Source of the DNA: Chromobotia macracanthus
Lineage: Eukaryota; Chordata; Actinopteri; Cypriniformes; Botiidae
Reading direction: 5' to 3'
DNA: 64,000 bases
NCBI GenBank assembly: GCA_036877525.1
Contig: JAZGTH010000059.1
Location: forward strand, 6,200,001 to 6,264,000
Shown: piece after piece, positions 61,101 to 64,000 of the stretch
Layout of the letters: each line of letters begins with the position of its first letter
Numbering within the stretch: position 1 is the stretch's first letter
The notes under the pieces: model-generated
Database searches by the model: none
What the model saw: only the letters and a program-made list of their open reading frames with translations
What the model was told of the DNA's origin: nothing
Program-made: the position numbers and the translations under genes

Positions 61101-64000
61101 AACAACTTCAGTTCACACACTGCGGCTTACCGCTGCAAAATCTGAATGGAGGTGCATTAACACCATGTTAATCCAAAGTGGTCCGGTCATGACAACAGGG
61201 TTGAATTACACGACCACTAGCAGGTTCAAACGCATATATTGCGCACATGCATAGAGTAAAAATAAATCATTTCTCTGAATCCTTATGACTGCGAGAGGTA
61301 AAATAAGACTGAAGTTCACCTGCTATGTTAGCCAGAGCAAAATGGCCTTAGCAGAGATTTCCTCCAAAAGCTTCTTTCTTGAATGCCTGGACACTTTTCT
61401 TGTATCCGGGACTGTCTGTAATCTTTCAGCACTTCAAACTCAGACTGTATCACCATTTGATGTGGGCACGGGTACTGTATCTAGGGATTAACTGCCTGCA
61501 ATTGTCCATTCATCTATGTCCTTCTAATTCTGTACTATTTTTTAATGTATTCTTGCCTTTTTACTGACATGGTGTCACTGTTAAAGAACTAAAACTCAGG
61601 GGGACAGAAAACGGGGTGGGGAGTATTGTCAAAAGTAGAGATCTGGGAATCACAGACACAAAGCTCATGTTTTCCTTAATGTGTTCTTACATCATGTTGG
61701 TAGTACAGTACAGTACAGCCCAGACAGATTTATGTCTCCCTGTCAAAAACAGGCCTTTATTTAATCCACAACAGACAGAGAAGAACACAACACAAGCCAA
61801 TGCTTTCGAGCTCAGAGTTTGATATTTTGCAAGACAAGTCTCATTTCAAGGTACATAACAATATGTTCTCATCATTTTAGGTGATTTATACTGAAAAATT
61901 GCATGCTGTCGCACTGTCTTTCAAAAATTGAGCTCCTCAGGGAAGGCAAAATAGTTCCATGGTCCTAAATTACAGCCTGTGTAGAAAAGCTTTTCTTCTT
62001 ACTATTGAAATAATACTTGCCAAAGACAACCTTACATTGATCACTGTAGCAGGTCTAGCCGGCATGACTCAAAAAACATATCATCTAAAATAACTGTTTT
62101 TGCACGAAAATAAGAGGGGAACACAGACAGATTCAGTATGTGAAGATTTCAAGCCGTATTAAGATTTCTGTCTGAATTTGTAGGAGTAAATTATATCAGC
62201 TTACATCAATTATAAGAAGATTTATAATAGGTTAATAAAGGCAAAACTGCAGAATGTAACATTTACTTGTTTACCTCAGACTATGACCTGACCTCCTAAA
62301 ATATTCTTGAAAGACTTCATTCCAAATATCTGTTTAACCAATGGCAAAATGGGGAGCGTTTGGAAAACCTGTTGTGATGTAGTCATGATTCTACATTTAA
62401 GTTCCTTTAAAGCAACTTCCTCTCTAATTAAACCCCACTCCAGCCCACTCTGTCTGTTGTCCATTAAAAATATATATCTGGGTTGGAAAACCTAAGGTTA
62501 TTTGATCAAAATCCTAGTAGGCTGAGTTGCTGTGATCTTATCGCCAATCTGCCCCTACAGCCAGTGTACTGCATGCCACTTTGGCTAAAGAATGCCTGCC
62601 AATAACTTGAGCAATACATTTCCATGGCTTTGACTGTTACACTGATGTTCAGCAATCTCCAATGGACCTCTAAAAAATCATTGGAGATCTTTTGCCCCCA
62701 GAGACTTTTATTACCTTTTCCTGAGCAGAAACTGTAGAAGACTCTGGAGATTGAACAAACATCAATTAAACAAGAGCCAGGAAATATTAAAATGATGAAC
62801 AGAGATATAGTCAGCTGGTAAAGAAAGACAGGTTGGCCCGGTCCCAAATGGCAGACCTGGTGTGCACTTTATGTGGACGGATGGCTGTGTGCCTGTGAAG
62901 TCCACGAGACTGTAGAACTACCCTCAGAACAAGATACCAACCTCATGGCTTTGTGTTGCTGCTAAATGAGAAAACAAACCCCACATTTTGAAACCGAAGA
63001 TTTTCATCTCATTGCCCAAAATGTAGTGAGGCTGCAGACAAAAATAATAGCATAGTAATGTTAGATTTATCTCACTACCTCACAGTGTTGCATTCTGGGA
63101 TGTCACAGTGTGACCTCATTCCCCATTCATTGGAGCCAGGCTGGACCGTGCTACACTGTGCCTTGTGTTAGCCTTTGTCTGTCAGACAGAAGCCTGCTAA
63201 CTCAGGAGGGTAATATTTTAGTAAGCGTGAAGGTCAGAAATGAAGACTTGATAATGCTGGCATGATGTCATGCACTTCTTCTGTCTTGGCCAGGCATGGA
63301 AGCCTTGATCGCAAAAGCTCTGATTATAGACACACTCAGCCTGTCTTTTTATATAGTGTCAGCCTTTGACAATTGCATAAGAACGGCCAATGTAGATTGC
63401 AAACTGAGGATATTCTATCTGTCCCTTTTACCATGGAAAATGCGCTCTCTAAATATGAGAGATTAAATCAATAGGTCTTTAAATAAAGGCCTTTGGGAAA
63501 TACGCATTTGGACTATAAAAAAAGCATTTGCAAATTTAAACATTAGGGTGGTCAGCTATCCTGGGACAATTTCTCTCACATGGGTCGGGCATGCTATCAT
63601 ATTTTATTGACGACTTGATTCACATAATCACGGTGAATATGCACGTCTTTCTGTCTGTATATGAAATATGGTTTGATTTAGCTGCTCGTAACAGTGTAAT
63701 CTTTAACTGCACCTCGCTTGGCCCCTGAGGCACTAAAGACAGACCCAACGCTGCTCTCATTCCAGCATGTTTTTAATTTTACGTGAGACTCAAAGGTAAG
63801 TTAAAAGGTGCACATAGAGGGATTTATAATATTGTAACATGCCACAGGAAAAACAACAATGTGCAGAAATGTAAATTTAATTTTTGCAACATACACAGCT
63901 GAGCAGATTTCTTGATTTTTTTTGTGGTGCCAATGAGGATCACATTGGGCTGTTCTCAGCTGTCATTAAAGTTTGTGGTGCTGCCAAACACGTCCTCCAG

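Larger units (their letters stand above)
54535..63955. other. Region upstream of ndp
   Basis: Must contain the ndp 5' UTR and promoter. Mammalian NDP has a separate non-coding first exon, but I could not place one here. Two inverted-repeat elements (56125, 57870) and unique DNA. Open frames up to about 113 codons show no domain. Confidence 0.55.

Overview
The window is vertebrate nuclear DNA, almost certainly from a cyprinid teleost (zebrafish/carp group). It contains spliced genes with very short introns, CpG-poor AT-rich intergenic DNA, long TA/TG microsatellites, tRNA-derived SINEs of a type common in cyprinids, and many copies of one short inverted-repeat transposon family. Nothing prokaryotic or viral was recognised.

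Two genes can be read completely, both on the minus strand. (1) mao, the single fish monoamine oxidase, has 15 coding exons between 47406 (ATG) and 24712 (stop). They splice with canonical GT/AG sites into a 522-residue protein with the Rossmann FAD motif, the covalent-FAD cysteine (Cys398), the aromatic cage (Tyr399/Tyr436) and a C-terminal outer-mitochondrial-membrane helix. (2) ndp, norrin, has two coding exons at 54534-54343 and 51175-50951. They encode a 138-residue secreted cystine-knot ligand with all 11 knot and inter-chain cysteines of human norrin. The mao and ndp pair, same strand and about 3.5 kb apart, is the MAO-NDP synteny known from human Xp11.

Layout. 1-24.4 kb is a gene-poor flank beyond the mao 3' end. 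It carries three unrelated minisatellites (about 41-bp unit at 11.7-14.1 kb, exact 21-bp unit at 15.5-16.3 kb, about 39-bp pyrimidine-strand unit at 20.3-21.1 kb) and a local duplication flanking the third. 24.4-47.5 kb is mao, with a 10.6-kb first intron and several MITE and SINE insertions in introns. 47.5-50.65 kb is an intergenic spacer with large TA/TG tracts. 50.65-54.6 kb is ndp. 54.6-64 kb is the region upstream of ndp, without a recognisable exon; a possible last exon of a further minus-strand gene may begin at the right edge.

Functionally, mao degrades monoamines at mitochondria, and norrin signals through Frizzled4/LRP5/6 in retinal vascular development. They are neighbours by ancestry and the sequence gives no sign of a shared pathway. 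I saw no previously undescribed multi-gene system. The most unusual material is the minisatellite cluster and the repeated MITE-like family.
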